Shown here: positions 50,514 to 64,000 of the stretch, piece by piece
Numbering within the stretch: the first letter of the stretch is position 1
Layout: the number at the start of each line of letters is the position of its first letter
Origin: Psettodes erumei
Lineage: Eukaryota; Chordata; Actinopteri; Pleuronectiformes; Psettodidae
Reading direction: 5' to 3'
NCBI GenBank assembly: GCA_016785225.1
Contig: JAFBJZ010000772.1
Span: 372,001-436,000 of the forward strand
Length of the DNA: 64,000 bases
Program-made: the position numbers and the translations under genes
Notes under the pieces: model-generated
The model's database searches: none
What the model saw: only the letters and a program-made list of their open reading frames with translations
Told to the model about the DNA's origin: nothing

Positions 50514-51135
50514 TTTCTAAAATATCACAAAATGTGTCACATCATGAATTGTAAAATGTTTGTTTTTCGAAATTTTAATGCCCTAAATGATATACACAGT
50601 TCTGGAGGCTGTGAAGTTATCACTTCAATTTATGACAAGTTGATTTTCAGAATATGAACACAAGAGATACTGTAATGCTGCTGGACAGCACTGTTATTTC
50701 TGCGAAATTTAATGCATGCTTTCAGCATTTTCCAGCCTATTTTAAATGTGTGGATGAACTTGTAACGCAATTATATTTTCATTTTATTTTATTTTCATTT
50801 TAAAGTACTTTATTTTGAAACAGGTATTATTATCTATTTTCGTTTGTTTGTTTTTTATGTATGTCACACAGTGTTCACCAGAGTTATTTGTTGGAATACA
50901 AATAAAAAAGTAGTTGCCACACATTTTCCCTTCTCAAATTCACAGATCGTATTTTCCACTGCCTTTGACATTCCGCTTTTATTCTGAAATCCTTTGCGGC
51001 GGATGTTGTTGTCAGCTGACAAATCTTCTTCCTGGTGTATTTTTTTTTCTTGCATGATTTTGCCGACAGTTATCTTCCTGTTCTTTTCAAAGAGGCCGAA
51101 ATATTTCATGCTGAGGGAACACAGATATTAGTGAG
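50514..51135 (+). other. cd151 3' UTR and gatd1 promoter region
   Basis: Only about 620 bp separate the cd151 stop from the gatd1 start. The stretch is AT-rich up to the aataaa near 50902. The remaining 230 bp must contain the gatd1 promoter. No additional gene is visible. Confidence 0.5.
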
Positions 51136-53297
51136 ATGTCTTCGAAGCCAACTTGTTTAATAGTGGCGAGTGCCTCTCCTCAAGGTGGGTTGATTAAGTT
51201 GATGTAACATATCAATTTAAAATGGAGAAGTAACACTGGTATGTTATTGCATTATTTTGTATTAGTTAGATTGTGCTTGTTGTTAATTTAATCACATATG
51301 CACGTTTATCTGCTTTAGCAGTCAGTAGTTGTGTTTTCTGTCGTGACTTTTTGATGATTATGTGCTCGTTCATACAGGGGTGTCAGCAAAGTCGTTCCAT
51401 CAGTCCTTCAGTCTTTGTTCCTCAGCGTTTAATCTTCAGACAGCCACACCTGGGGTAAGGCTATGTTTCTAGAATGCTTTTAAAATCGCAAATAGTGGAC
51501 AGCTTTATCATATTAAGATGTCTTTGATCTCATGAGTGTCAGCTGGAAAGAGCTGAAATGAAAACAATCCAAAATGTGGTTTCTGGTTCTGTTAGAAAGT
51601 GAATAACAGACTGGAGTGGCTATTAGTAACACACTGGTGGGTGAGTTAGGGAATTTTTAAAAACGGAAGACGTGGATGACACTGTCTCATAGGGCACCAT
51701 CTATAAAGGGGTTATAAATTGGAATTAATGGCTTTAATTGAGCATTTAATAATGTTTTATAGATGTGCAATCAGCCATCAATAAGAACAACATTTGGGTT
51801 ACTAAGTTGTTAAAGTCCATTCAGGGATTCATTAGGGAGACCTCTCCAATGAACTTTTTGAGCCCTCACCTGTAAAAGAGCTACAGGACATCTCCATGAA
51901 AAATCCACATTCGATTCATATACTCCTTATCGATATTAATAACTCAATAGCATTATGCAAGCACAGAATTCTGCCAAGGCAAGATGGCAATGTCACAGTA
52001 TTGCACAGTATATTGTAGGCCATGACAATATCATGAAAAATGTCTGAGTATAGTAAGACATAAAAACACCATTAACAAGAAGATGCAGACCTCCGCCAAG
52101 GTTGAAAATATCCCCAAAATTAAAATTTCACCCAGAATTGCTCTCATCATGTACATCTTTCACCTGATCAATACAAATCCTCCTATATACAACATTCGTG
52201 GAAGCATATAGTCATGCAATGTAGAAAAAGCAACTTTTGTATTAACATTATTTTGAACAGTATCATATAAATATGATATTATTTACTTGAGAGAAAAGAG
52301 ATATTGTCATTCAGATGTTTATATTTCATAACTTTGTATACCTCTGAACTCAGCATGTCATACGTTTCTCTGTATTGAGGTGATGGAGCTGAAGTGTTTC
52401 TCTGAATTTCAGGGGAAGCCAATAGACTTTGTTGGAGTCGATGAAAGCACTGCCAGATGGGTGCAGGACTTCAATGTGAAACCATACGCAACACCAGCCA
52501 AACTTGAATCTATAGATGGTGAGAGGAAGTAATTTCATAGCCAGCTGGCTGTTTTCGCTGCTGCTGGTGGTTAGCCTCTGTTCAGTTATGTCACAATGAC
52601 CTTTTCCAGGTGCTCGATACCAGGCACTGCTCATTCCAGACTGCCCTGGAGCATTGAATGACCTGGCACACAGCGGCTCTCTGCACCGCATTCTCACACA
52701 CTTTATCTCTCACCAAAGTGAGTGTTAGTCTTGTTTTCAAATCAGTCATTATGTCATCTGTATGTTCACTTTAAATCTGGATACAGGTTGATTTTTTTTT
52801 TGTGTGTGCAGAACCTGTTTGTGCAGTGGGACAAGGAGTGTCAGCTCTGTGTTGTGCCACTGAGGGACAAAGGTGGATTTTCAAAGGCTACAGTTTAACA
52901 GGGGTTAGTCTTCCCAAAGTAAACACGACTCCGTTATATCCACCTATATTAATGTGTTCAGTAAAATTGATAACAGCAACTTTTTTTATTGAAAGCCCTC
53001 AGTGTTTGAACTCGTGCGGAGGCCTGACTTTGCCAACCTTCCCTTCATTGTAGAAGACTTTGTGAAAGACAGTGGTGGGTCATACACAGGTGAGCTGACC
53101 TCCAGAGCACAGATACTTAAATATTAGTATAAACTGCTTAAACAGCACTAAACCCCTCTCTTATTTCTCTCTGTTTTGCAGCAAGTCAAGAAGATGCTGT
53201 GCACGTCGTCATCGACAGACACCTGATAACTGCTCAGAACATGCAGTCGACCTCACTCGCTGTAAATAATCTAATCCTACTCTGTGGTGCCAAGTAA
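51136..53297 (+). CDS. gatd1: GATD1, DJ-1/PfpI-like class I glutamine amidotransferase-fold protein
   Basis: GATD1 (formerly PDDC1) belongs to the DJ-1/PfpI superfamily; its biochemical role in animals is poorly defined. The seven coding exons are 51136-51184, 51378-51454, 52413-52518, 52610-52717, 52812-52903, 52996-53089 and 53182-53297, totalling 642 nt and 213 aa (human about 220). Family stretches are easy to see: ARWVQDF, PAKLESIDGARYQALLIPDC, the nucleophile-elbow-like PVCAVGQGVSALCC (candidate Cys117), SLTGPSVFELVRRP, VEDFVKDSGG and DAVHVVIDRHLITAQN. The protein ends LILLCGAK. There is no signal peptide, consistent with a cytosolic protein, although secretion without one has been suggested for the family. 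Its place beside cd151 and chid1 matches the vertebrate gene order. Confidence 0.95.
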
Positions 53298-54201
53298 AAA
53301 TAGAAAAAGGTTTTTCTTTTCATGTAAGTAAATAAACAATGGTCTTAGACAAATATTGGAAGATGCTAGGACAGAACAGATGTTAGAAAACACTGTAAAT
53401 ACAAGATTATTACTTGTTAATGCTGTTACTATAAATTTAATAAAACACACAATTAAATGTCATGATTTTGAATAATTCAATTATGAAACAATAAGACCAA
53501 ACAAACAATGTACAAGTTGACTGTTTATTCACAATAGCATTAATGAACAGGAATAAAACATACTGATTTTTGCATAACTTTACCGATTGATTTTGAGCAC
53601 TGATTTTTAATCATTCTTTCTTGTCAACAAAAACAATCAACTTCATTTCTATCTTTGTTGAATCCAGTTATTGATTTGTTCAGTTTGCTCATTCAGGACT
53701 TGTATGGGACTCTGCTCCTGTAGATTTGAGCTAGTGGAAGAATGCAGCTATTGAACAGAGAGGGCCTCCAGAATGGGGAAGGCCACTTGGCATTCTTGTC
53801 CAATCAGATGTACAGTGAGTAACTACTTTGTGGAGGACTACTTTCTGTAACTAGTAGTTATCTATGGACACAAAGTAGTAAGTATGGCAAAATGTAATGT
53901 AAATAGGGTAGTCGGGTATAAACAGGTAATGAAAAATGTCCAATTATGTCTCTGTTTTATTTTGGTAACTGTTATTAATAAATTACTATTTCATAAATCC
54001 ATGTCTCCACTTTGTGTTGTCATATAATATGTTATAGCAAATATAAAAGAGTAAGTGAGAAGAAATGTCATAGTATTGTAGGGCATTAAAACCTGTGAAA
54101 ATCATAGTATACCGAAACATAAAGTAATTTTGTGTGAGAGTAAAAATATGCTGAAAAAAACAGTAGAATATGTTGTAGAAAGGCAAAAAACCCACATTGA
54201 A
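53298..54201 (+). other. gatd1 3' UTR and AT-rich flank of the satellite
   Basis: AATAAA-type signals at about 53329 and 53439 probably end the gatd1 transcript. The rest is AT-rich intergenic DNA without recognisable genes. Confidence 0.5.
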
Positions 54202-57200
54202 TTCATAAAAAACACTGTTCTTTGATGTTCTGATGCATTTTTTGGCAGTTTTAGACATTTTTAATTTTCATTTTTGACATTTTTTTTCGCCATACCGCAT
54301 TGGTTGACGATTTTTCCATTTTTCATGACATGCTATTCTATGACCTTTTTGGCATTTTTAGCACCTATTATGCTATGGAGTGTTCATAAAACACTGTTCT
54401 TTGATGTTCTGATGCATTTTTTTTGGCAGTTTTAGACATTTTATTTTTTTTTCCATTTTTTTTTTTTTTTCGCCATACCGCTGGTTGACGATTTTTCCAG
54501 TTTTCATGACATGCTATTCTATGACCTTTTTGGCATTTTTTTAGCACCTATTATGCTATGGAGTGTTCATAAAACACTGTTCTTTGATGTTCTGATGCAT
54601 TTTTTGGCAGTTGTAGACATTTTTAATTTTTTCCATTTTTTGACTTTTTCGACATGCATTTGTATGACGATTTTTCCAGTTTTCATGACATGCTATTCTA
54701 TGACCTTTTTGGCATTTTTAGCACCTATTATGCTATGGAGTGTTCATAAAACACTGTTCTTTGATGTTCTGATGCATTTTTTGGCAGTTTTAGACATTTT
54801 TAATTTTTTCCATTTTTTGACTTTTTTCGCCACGATTTTTCCAGTTTTCATGACATGCTATTCTATGACCTTTTGGCATTTTTAGCACCTATTATGCTAT
54901 GGAGTGTTCATAAAACACTGTTCTTTGATGTTCTGATGCATTTTTTGGCAGTTTTAGACATTTTAATTTTTTCCCATTTTTGACTTTTTTTTTCGCCATA
55001 TGCATGGGTTGACGATTTTTCCAGTTTTCATGACATGCTATTCTATGACCTTTTTGGCATTTTTTAGCACCTATTATGCTATGGAGTGTTCATAAACACT
55101 GTTCTTTGATGTTCTGATGCATTTTTTGGCAGTTTTAGACATTTTATTTTTTTTTTTCCATTTTTGACTTTTTTTCGCCATACCGCTGGTTGACGATTTT
55201 TCCAGTTTTCATGACATGCTATTCTATGACCTTTTTGGCATTTTTAGCACAGCTGTTATGCTATGGAGTGTTCATAAAACACTGTTCTTTTGATGTTCTG
55301 ATGCATTTTTTGGCAGTTTTAGACATTTTTAATTTTTTTCCATTTTTTGACTTTTTTTTTTTTCGCCACGATTTTTCCAGTTTTCATGACATGCTATTCT
55401 ATGACCTTTTTGGCATTTTTAGCACCTATTATGCTATGGAGTGTTCATAAAACACTGTTCTTTGATGTTCTGATGCATTTTTTGGCAGTTTTAGACATTT
55501 TTAATTTTTTCCATTTTTTGACTTTTTCAAGACGATTTTTCCAGTTTTCATGACATGCTATTCTATGACCTTTTTGGCATTTTTAGCACCTATTATGCTA
55601 TGGAGTGTTCATAAAACACTGTTCTTTGATGTTCTGATGCATTTTTTGGCAGTTTTAGACATTTTTAATTTTTTCCATTTTTTTGACTTTTTCGCCATAC
55701 CGCGGGTTGACGATTTTTCCAGTTTTCATGACATGCTATTCTATGACCTTTTTGGCATTTTTAGCACCTATTATGCTATGGAGTGTTCATAAAACACTGT
55801 TCTTTGATGTTCTGATGCATTTTTGGCAGTTTTAGACATTTTTAATTTTTTCCATTTTTTGACTTGTTTGCCTTTTTTGTTGACGATTTTTCCAGTTTTC
55901 ATGACATGCTATTCTATGACCTTTTTGGCATTTTTAGCACCTATTATGCTATGGAGTGTTCATAAAACACTGTTCTTTGATGTTCTGATGCATTTTTTGG
56001 CAGTTTTAGACATTTTTAATTTTTTCCATTTTTTGACTTTTTTTCGACATGCATTTGGTTGACGATTTTTCCAGTTTTCATGACATGCTATTCTATGACC
56101 TTTTTGGCATTTTTAGCACCTATTATGCTATGGAGTGTTCATAAAACACTGTTCTTTGATGTTCTGATGCATTTTTTGGCAGTTTTAGACATTTTTAATT
56201 TTTTCCATTTTTGATTTTTTCGCCATACATTTGGTTGACGATTTTTCCAGTTTTTCATGACATGCTATTCTATGACCTTTTTGGCATTTTTTTAGCACCT
56301 ATTATGCTATGGAGTGTTCATAAAACACTGTTCTTTGATGTTCTGATGCATTTTTTTGGCAGTTTTAGACATTTTTAATTTTTTTCCATTTTTTGACTTT
56401 TTCGCCACGATTTTTCCAGTTTTCATGACATGCTATTCTATGACCTTTTTGGCTTTTTTTTAGCACCTATTATGCTATGGAGTGTTCATAAAACACTGTT
56501 CTTTGATGTTCTGATGCATTTTTTTGGCAGTTTTAGACATTTTTATTTTTTTCCATTTTTGACTTTTTTCGCCATATATTTGGTTGACGATTTTTCCAGT
56601 TTTCATGACATGCTATTCTATGACCTTTTGGCATTTTTTAGCACCTATTATGCTATGGAGTGTTCATAAAACACTGTTCTTTGATGTTCTGATGCATTTT
56701 TGGCAGTTTTAGACATTTTTAATTTTTTCCATTTTTTGACTTTTTTCGCCATACCGTGGGTTGACGATTTTTCCAGTTTTCATGACATGCTATTCTATGA
56801 CCTTTTTGGCATTTCTAACAGCTGTTATGCTATGGAGTGTTCATAAAACACTGTTCTTTGATGTTCTGATGCATTTTTTGGCAGTTTTAGACATTTTTAA
56901 TTTTTTCCATTTTGACTTTTTTTTTCGCCATTTTGGGTTGACGATTTTTCCAGTTTTCATGACATGCTATTCTATGACCTTTTTGGCATTTTTAGCAGCT
57001 GTTATGCTATGGAGTGTTCATAAAACACTGTTCTTTGATGTTCTGATGCATTTTTTGGCAGTTTTAGACATTTTTAATTTTTTCCATTTTTTGACTTTTT
57101 CGACATGCATTTGTATGACGATTTTTCCAGTTTTCATGACATGCTATTCTATGACCTTTTTGGCATTTTTAGCACCTGTTATGCTATGGAGTGTTCATAA

Positions 57201-59907
57201 AACACTGTTCTTTGATGTTCTGATGCATTTTTAGGCAGTTTTAGACACATTTTAATTTTTTCCATTTTTGACTTTTTTTTCGCCATACCATGGGTTGGTT
57301 GACGATTTTCCAGTTTTCATGACATGCTATTCTATGACCTTTTTGGCATTTTTAGCACCTATTATGCTATGGAGTGTTCATAAAACACTGTTCTTTGATG
57401 TTCTGATGCATTTTTTGGCAGTTTTAGACATTTTTAATTTTTTCCATTTTTTGACTTTTTTTTCGCCATACCATGCGGGTTGACGATTTTTCCAGTTTTC
57501 ATGACATGCTATTCTATGACCTTTTTGGCATTTTTAGCACCTATTATGCTATGGAGTGTTCATAAAACAATGTTCTTTGATGTTCTGATGATGCATTTTT
57601 TGGCAGTTTTAGACATTTTTAATTTTTTCCATTTTTGACTTTTTTTCGCCATACATTGGGTTGACGATTTTTCCAGTTTTCATGACACTATTCTATGACC
57701 TTTTGGCATTTCTAACAGCTGTTATGCTATGGAGTGTTCATAAAACACTGTTCTTTGATGTTCTGATGCATTTTTTGGCAGTTTTAGACATTTTTAATTT
57801 TTTCCATTTTTTGACTTTTTGGTTGACGATTTTTCCAGTTTTCATGACATGCTATTCTATGACCTTTTTGGCATTTTTAGCACCTATTATGCTATGGAGT
57901 GTTCATAAAACACTGTTCTTTGATGTTCTGATGCATTTTTTTTGGCAGTTTTAGACATTTTTAATTTTTTCCATTTTTGACTTTTTTTCGCCATACCGCA
58001 TGGTTGACGATTTTTCCAGTTTTCATGACATGCTATTCTATGACCTTTTTGGCATTTCTAACAGCTGTTATGCTATGGAGTGTTCATAAAACACTGTTCT
58101 TTGATGTTCTGATGCATTTTTTGGCAGTTTTAGACATTTTTAATTTTTTCCATTTTTTGATTTTTTCGACACGATTTTTCCAGTTTTCATGACATGCTAT
58201 TCTATGACCTTTTTGGCATTTCTAACAGCTGTTATGCTATGGAGTGTTCATAAAACACTGTTCTTTGATGTTCTGATGCATTTTTTGGCAGTTTTAGACA
58301 TTTTTAATTTTTTCCATTTTTTGACTTTTTCGCCATACCGCGGGTTGACGATTTTTCCAGTTTTCATGACATGCTATTCTATGACCTTTTTGGCATTTTT
58401 AGCACCTATTATGCTATGGAGTGTTCATAAAACACTGTTCTTTGATGTTCTGATGCATTTTTTGGCAGTTTTTAGACATTTTTATTTTTTTCCATTTTTG
58501 AATTTTTTCGACATGCATGGGTTGACGATTTTTCCAGTTTTCATGACATGCTATTCTATGACCTTTTTGGCATTTCTAACAGCTGTTATGCTATGGAGTG
58601 TTCATAAAACACTGTTCTTTGATGTTCTGATGCATTTTTTGGCAGTTTTAGACATTTTAATTTTTTTTCCATTTTTTGACTTTTTTGACGATTTTTCCAG
58701 TTTTCATGACATGCTATTCTATGACCTTTTTGGCATTTTTAGCACCTATTATGCTATGGAGTGTTCATAAAACACTGTTCTTTGATGTTCTGATGCATTT
58801 TTTGGCAGTTTTAGACATTTTTAATTTTTTCCATTTTTTGACTTTTTTCGCCATACCGTGGGTTGACGATTTTTCCAGTTTTCATGACATGCTATTCTAT
58901 GACCTTTTGGCATTTCTAACAGCTGTTATGCTATGGAGTGTTCATAAAACACTGTTCTTTGATGTTCTGATGCATTTTTTGGCAGTTTTAGACATTTTTA
59001 ATTTTTTCCATTTTTGGACTTTTTCGCCATACCATGGGTTGACGATTTTTCCAGTTTTCATGACATGCTATTCTATGACCTTTTTGGCATTTCTAACAGC
59101 TGTTATGCTATGGAGTGTTCATAAAACACTGTTCTTTGATGTTCTGATGCATTTTTTTGGCAGTTTTAGACATTTTTAATTTTTTCCATTTTTGGACTTT
59201 TTCGCCATACCGCGGGTTGACGATTTTTCCAGTTTTCATGACATGCTATTCTATGACCTTTTTGGCATTTTTAGCACCTATTATGCTATGGAGTGTTCAT
59301 AAAACACTGTTCTTTGATGTTCTGATGCATTTTTTGGCAGTTTTAGACATTTTAATTTTTTCCATTTTTTGGACTTTTTTTTTTCGCCATACCAGCGGGT
59401 TGACGATTTTTCCAGTTTTCATGACATGCTATTCTATGACCTTTTGGCATTTCTAACAGCTGTTATGCTATGGAGTGTTCATAAAACACTGTTCTTTGAT
59501 GTTCTGATGCATTTTTTGGCAGTTTTAGACATTTTTTAATTTTTTCCATTTTTGGACTTTTTTCGCCATACATTGGGTTGACGATTTTTCAGTTTTTCAT
59601 GACATGCTATTCTATGACCTTTTTGGCATTTTAGCACCTATTATGCTATGGAGTGTTCATAAAACACTGTTCTTTGATGTTCTGATGCATTTTTTGGCAG
59701 TTTTAGACATTTTTAATTTTTCCATTTTTGACTTTTTTTCGCCATACCATGGGTTGACGCGATTTTCCAGTTTTCATGACATGCTATTCTATGACCTTTT
59801 TGGCATTTTAACACCTGTTATGCTATGGAGTGTTCATAAAACACTGTTCTTTGATGTTCTGATGCATTTTTTGGCAGTTTTAGACATTTTTAATTTTTTC
59901 CATTTTA
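54202..59907 (+). repeat. 5.7-kb tandem satellite, period about 176 bp
   Basis: I count 32 occurrences of ggagtgttcataaa between 54377 and 59827, a mean spacing of 176 bp. The array begins inside a unit (ttcataaaa) and ends after ttttttccatttt, so there are 32 full units plus a partial one. The plus strand is very T-rich. Constant blocks are ttctttgatgttctgatgca, ttggcagttttagac and tttccagttttcatgacatg. The segment between gactttttt and gacgattttt is hypervariable in both sequence and length, and T-run lengths vary almost unit to unit. Two forms exist at one site: ttttagcacctattatg (20 units) and tttctaacagctgttatg (8 units), plus four intermediates. The array sits between the convergent gatd1 and chid1 genes. 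Long frames through it come from the T-rich composition and the repetition, not from a gene. Confidence 0.97.
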
Positions 59908-59973
59908 TAAGCATACAGACATATCTACTGGCTGCTTGATTATAACTTTTAACAGGAACATTTCCCAGCCTAA

Positions 59974-59979
59974 TTTATT
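59974..59979 (-). terminator. chid1: candidate chid1 poly(A) signal
   Basis: Plus-strand tttatt reads AATAAA on the minus strand, about 215 nt after the chid1 stop. It lies only about 67 bp from the edge of the satellite array. Confidence 0.5.
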
Positions 59980-60193
59980 AGACATCATTGGAAACACTTA
60001 AATTACCTTAAAAACAGGTTGACAATTAACAAAACCCTCTAAATGGCTCATGCCAGAGTTCATTTTAGTTGGTCATGGAGAAAAGAAAAATTATCTGCAT
60101 ACAGCACCTGAGTTTTTGGTGCACCATTTTCGAGGAAAAAAAAACATGTGCTGATGATGCAGTGTCCCAGGTCTTCATTAATAAGTCCAAATC

Positions 60194-63372
<3,179 letters not shown>

Positions 63373-63938
63373 TTCCAAAAACGGCAGGGAATCGTATGAG
63401 CGGATCAATAAAAACGGGTTAGCTCAGGTATGCGGGTTTGCAACGCAGGTGCTTTCTTCTTCATTGAGATCTGGCAAATAAAAAAACAAGCATATTCTCC
63501 TGCGGTCTGAAATCACACAGAACAACGAGCGAATACGGCCCCGTTCATACTGTTAAGAAGTATAACCTGAATTTATAAAAAACAACTTTGCTTCGACTGC
63601 CGAGCGGTTGTTGACAGGTTCAATGAAAACTTAGCTCAACGTGTTTCTGGAGGGTGGACCAAGCTGGGTAACTTCCGCAACGCATGCTTTTCAAAATAAA
63701 GGTCGTGGACGTGACCTGAGGAATGTGTTGCCAGATTTGACTACTTTTTTACTCTTACTTTTACTTAAACAACATGAAGTAAGTTATTGTAATTTTGCTG
63801 ATAATTATCAAGATTAAGTCTGATCAGCGTGACTTACACTTTATGGTTGGCTAACCTTGATATGCTTTCGCGACGTCTGTGCGGTTTCTTGTCTTTGACT
63901 TGCTTTGTTGTTGTTGTGTGTTTTTTTGTCAGTCAGAT
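63373..63938. promoter_or_regulatory. divergent promoter region between chid1 and the right-edge gene
   Basis: A 566-bp region separates the chid1 ATG on the minus strand from an ATG on the plus strand. It contains several CpG-bearing segments (63530-63660). It probably holds the start sites of both genes. Confidence 0.45.
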
Positions 63939-64000
63939 ATGGCAACACAGCCTGCGCGTGAGAAAAAGAAGTCACCCGAGCAGGCAGGTGGCAGTGTGGC
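63939..64000 (+). CDS. start of an unrecognised gene, cut by the window edge
   Basis: A strong polypyrimidine tract (gtgtgtttttttgtcag) is followed by an ATG at 63939, as in a second exon with a few untranslated bases. The frame reads MATQPAREKKKSP and continues hydrophilic, Lys/Glu/Gly-rich, to the window end without a stop. Twenty residues are too few to name the family. Synteny does not settle it for me either. Confidence 0.4.
   Translation, partial: MATQPAREKKKSPEQAGGSV

Noticed and set aside
54202..59907. CRISPR-like array (repeats with variable spacers)
   Set aside because: Units are 176 bp with large conserved blocks and a short variable junction, in a vertebrate locus without cas genes. 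It is a satellite.
54511..59939. Many long plus-strand open frames with a repeated hydrophobic translation (MTCYSMTFLAFLAPIML-like)
   Set aside because: They are produced by the T-rich 176-bp satellite unit. Frames shift whenever a T run changes length, starts and ends vary unit to unit, and no splice or promoter signals accompany them.

Overview
The window is vertebrate nuclear DNA, most likely from a percomorph (perch-like) teleost. The genes have many short exons with GT/AG introns and clear vertebrate orthologs. The non-coding DNA carries interspersed repeats that I recognise as typical of percomorph genomes (about 10850-11035, 14460-14890 and 24779-25000), a LINE-type 3' tail and long CA microsatellites. 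I cannot name the species. Exon joins were worked out by hand from splice sites, reading phase and remembered family sequences. The six full gene models below each sum to an exact multiple of three, which is good internal support.

Layout. (1) 1-7.8 kb: 5' exons of an unrecognised minus-strand gene, with a GC-rich promoter near 7.6-7.8 kb. (2) 12.06-29.65 kb, plus strand: myrf, a membrane-tethered transcription factor, in 27 coding exons (1018 aa), followed by a long AT-rich 3' UTR. (3) 32.4-34.6 kb, plus: tmem258, a 79-aa subunit of the ER oligosaccharyltransferase. (4) 35.6-37.0 kb, minus: tmem138, a 162-aa ciliary membrane protein, arranged head to head with (5) 40.4-46.3 kb, plus: a cracr2b-like gene (650 aa) joining EF-hands, a coiled coil and a complete Rab GTPase. 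(6) 47.8-50.5 kb, plus: cd151, a tetraspanin of 252 aa. (7) 51.1-53.3 kb, plus: gatd1, a DJ-1-like protein of 213 aa. (8) 54.2-59.9 kb: a T-rich tandem satellite with a period of about 176 bp, 32 full units plus a partial one. (9) 60.2-63.4 kb, minus: chid1, a secreted or lysosomal GH18-like protein of 386 aa. (10) 63.94 kb to the end, plus: the first residues of an unrecognised gene.

These are ordinary housekeeping and developmental genes. They are linked by ancient synteny rather than a shared pathway. The block joins genes that, from memory, lie in human 11q12 (MYRF, TMEM258, TMEM138) and in 11p15.5 (CRACR2B, CD151, GATD1, CHID1).

The points most worth a second look are the satellite, whose two unit variants are unevenly distributed; the retained Rab domain in the cracr2b-like gene; unusual splice sites in tmem138 and cracr2b; two uORFs at the myrf start codon; and a perfect 16-bp hairpin upstream of cd151. 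I found no convincing undescribed multi-gene system.
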